A stretch of DNA of 34,829 nt. It comes from an uncultured Bacteroidales bacterium. GTDB lineage: Bacteria; Bacteroidota; Bacteroidia; Bacteroidales; Bacteroidaceae. A program made the translations under genes and the position numbers. The DNA is taken from positions 1 to 34,829 of the forward strand of contig CACXUA010000028.1 of NCBI GenBank assembly GCA_902770725.1. The letters run 5' to 3'. The notes under the pieces are model-generated. The model saw only the letters and a program-made list of their open reading frames with translations, had not been told where the DNA came from and made no database searches. Shown here piece after piece: positions 34,206-34,829 of this stretch (positions within the stretch are counted from its first letter, which is position 1; each line of letters opens with the position of its first letter).

Positions 34206-34408
34206 CTACATTATTTTCAATTATGCGACAAATTGCACAAAAAATATTCCTAATTCGTCACATTTGACACAAAAAGGGAAGCAACATTACGGAAAAGTTC
34301 TCTCAAGCAAAGGGTTTGCGCAGAAATCATCCAAATTTTATCAACAAGAATCTTTCAGATTGTTGAAAACTTTCTGCGGGAATTCTTGCAGAATTTCGAA
34401 AGTCGTAG

Positions 34409-34416
34409 TAATTTTG
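34409..34416 (+). promoter_or_regulatory. -7 promoter element for the 34498 ORF
   Basis: TAATTTTG with a TTG 20 bases upstream (34386-34388), 81 bases before the ATG. The 34138-34497 gap holds this, the opposite promoter at 34198, and small palindromes (CCATGA-A-TCATGG near 34431). Confidence 0.5.
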
Positions 34417-34497
34417 CTGCCACTTTTGCTTCCATGAATCATGGCTGCGTGGAGGTGAAAAACACTTGAGTATTAACCACCTAATTTCTAAACCTTT

Positions 34498-34829
34498 ATG
34501 GATAACAACTTTTTAACCAGGACTGAGGGCGAAGACCCTCTCTGTGTCGTGAGACAATTTTCGCAAAGCATTCATTCTCTGATGGTTAACTACGACGAGA
34601 TGGCTGTCCGACTGGAGCAAAGTCAGCTGAGAATCCGTGAGCTGGAGCAGGAGAACGAACGCCTCTTGCTGGAGCAGCAGAAGAACGATTTGTGGTCGAG
34701 CCGCGTGACGTACGAGAATGTGGTGGAACTGATTGCCGGAGTTCTCGAACTCTTTCCATTGCTCGAAGGTCTGACGCGAGCGGCGAGCTGTGCCCGAGTT
34801 CATATAGCGGCGTTTCTCGGCCTCGTAGA
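34498..34829 (+). CDS. Partial coiled-coil ORF, runs off the window
   Basis: The ATG at 34498 opens a frame to the window end (110 codons): MDNNFLTRTEGEDPLCVVRQ, then VRLEQSQLRIRELEQENERL in a heptad-like coiled coil at ~37-68. The last ~20 residues (from LTRAAS) look less protein-like. The opposite strand from the right edge reads EKRRYMNSGTARRSRQTFEQ, also with plausible codons, so the region beyond about 34700 is ambiguous. The promoter at 34409 favours the plus-strand gene. I do not recognise a family. Confidence 0.4.
   Translation, partial: MDNNFLTRTEGEDPLCVVRQFSQSIHSLMVNYDEMAVRLEQSQLRIRELEQENERLLLEQQKNDLWSSRVTYENVVELIAGVLELFPLLEGLTRAASCARVHIAAFLGLV

Noticed and set aside
34513-34803. 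96-codon minus-strand frame at the right edge
   Set aside because: The first ~40 codons look plausible, but the rest is antisense to a coiled coil, and a plus-strand promoter and ATG fit better. Left unresolved because the window ends.

Overview
The window comes from a Bacteroidota chromosome, most likely Prevotella or a close relative in the Bacteroidales. Three things point there: promoters with the TAnnTTTG -7 element before most genes, a near-complete sprA (type IX secretion), and families largely restricted to that phylum (GH30/GH20 enzymes with Bacteroidales signal peptides, DUF4831, DUF4491, a short C-terminal Gly-Gln-Arg sorting-like motif). Genic DNA is of moderate GC, and little outside one small unit at 24904-25392 looks foreign.

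Layout. 1-5534 (-): 5' three quarters of sprA, running off the left edge. 5662-7083 (+): ruvA-cysQ operon with a terminator. 7377-9080 (-) and 9196-10590 (+): divergently transcribed secreted GH20 and GH30 glycosidases. 10662-15008 (+): very large secreted CotH/lamin-tail protein. 15347-18619 (+): pheT-yebC. 18754-20225 (-): dnaB with an internal deletion and frameshift. 20395-23267 (-): large secreted repeat protein overlapping by one base a 51-residue peptide gene. 23597-27699 (-): zinc-ribbon membrane protein, stand-alone AICAR formyltransferase, a DUF559 nuclease-like gene bounded by perfect 37-bp inverted repeats, a short basic protein, and a DUF4831 protein. 27807-29043 (-): rpsF-rpsR-rplI ribosomal operon. 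29199-30167 (+): exported nitroreductase fused to a TonB C-terminal domain. 30203-30490 (-): DUF4491 membrane protein. 30722-34137 (-): frameshifted multidomain surface protein. 34498-end (+): partial coiled-coil ORF.

How it fits together. sprA encodes the outer-membrane channel of the type IX system. Three large secreted proteins in the window (10662, 20550 and 30722 genes) end in a short sorting-like motif and are plausible clients. The rest is housekeeping: recombination, sulfur/nucleotide salvage, translation, replication and purine synthesis.

Structure beyond genes. (1) Four intergenic loci, each on the 3' side of a gene, carry tandem arrays with a strict 22-base period (7162-7263, 15017-15236, 18691-18756, 23447-23574). 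The best array is made of 5-base arms around an 8-base centre with 4-base linkers. The arrays at 15017 and 23447 are homologous and both run in the sense orientation of the gene they follow. (2) A 489-bp unit made of a DUF559 gene between perfect inverted palindromes looks like a minimal mobile element. (3) Seven-base tandem repeats lie near promoters and inside signal-peptide coding regions. These are the observations I rate most likely to be new.
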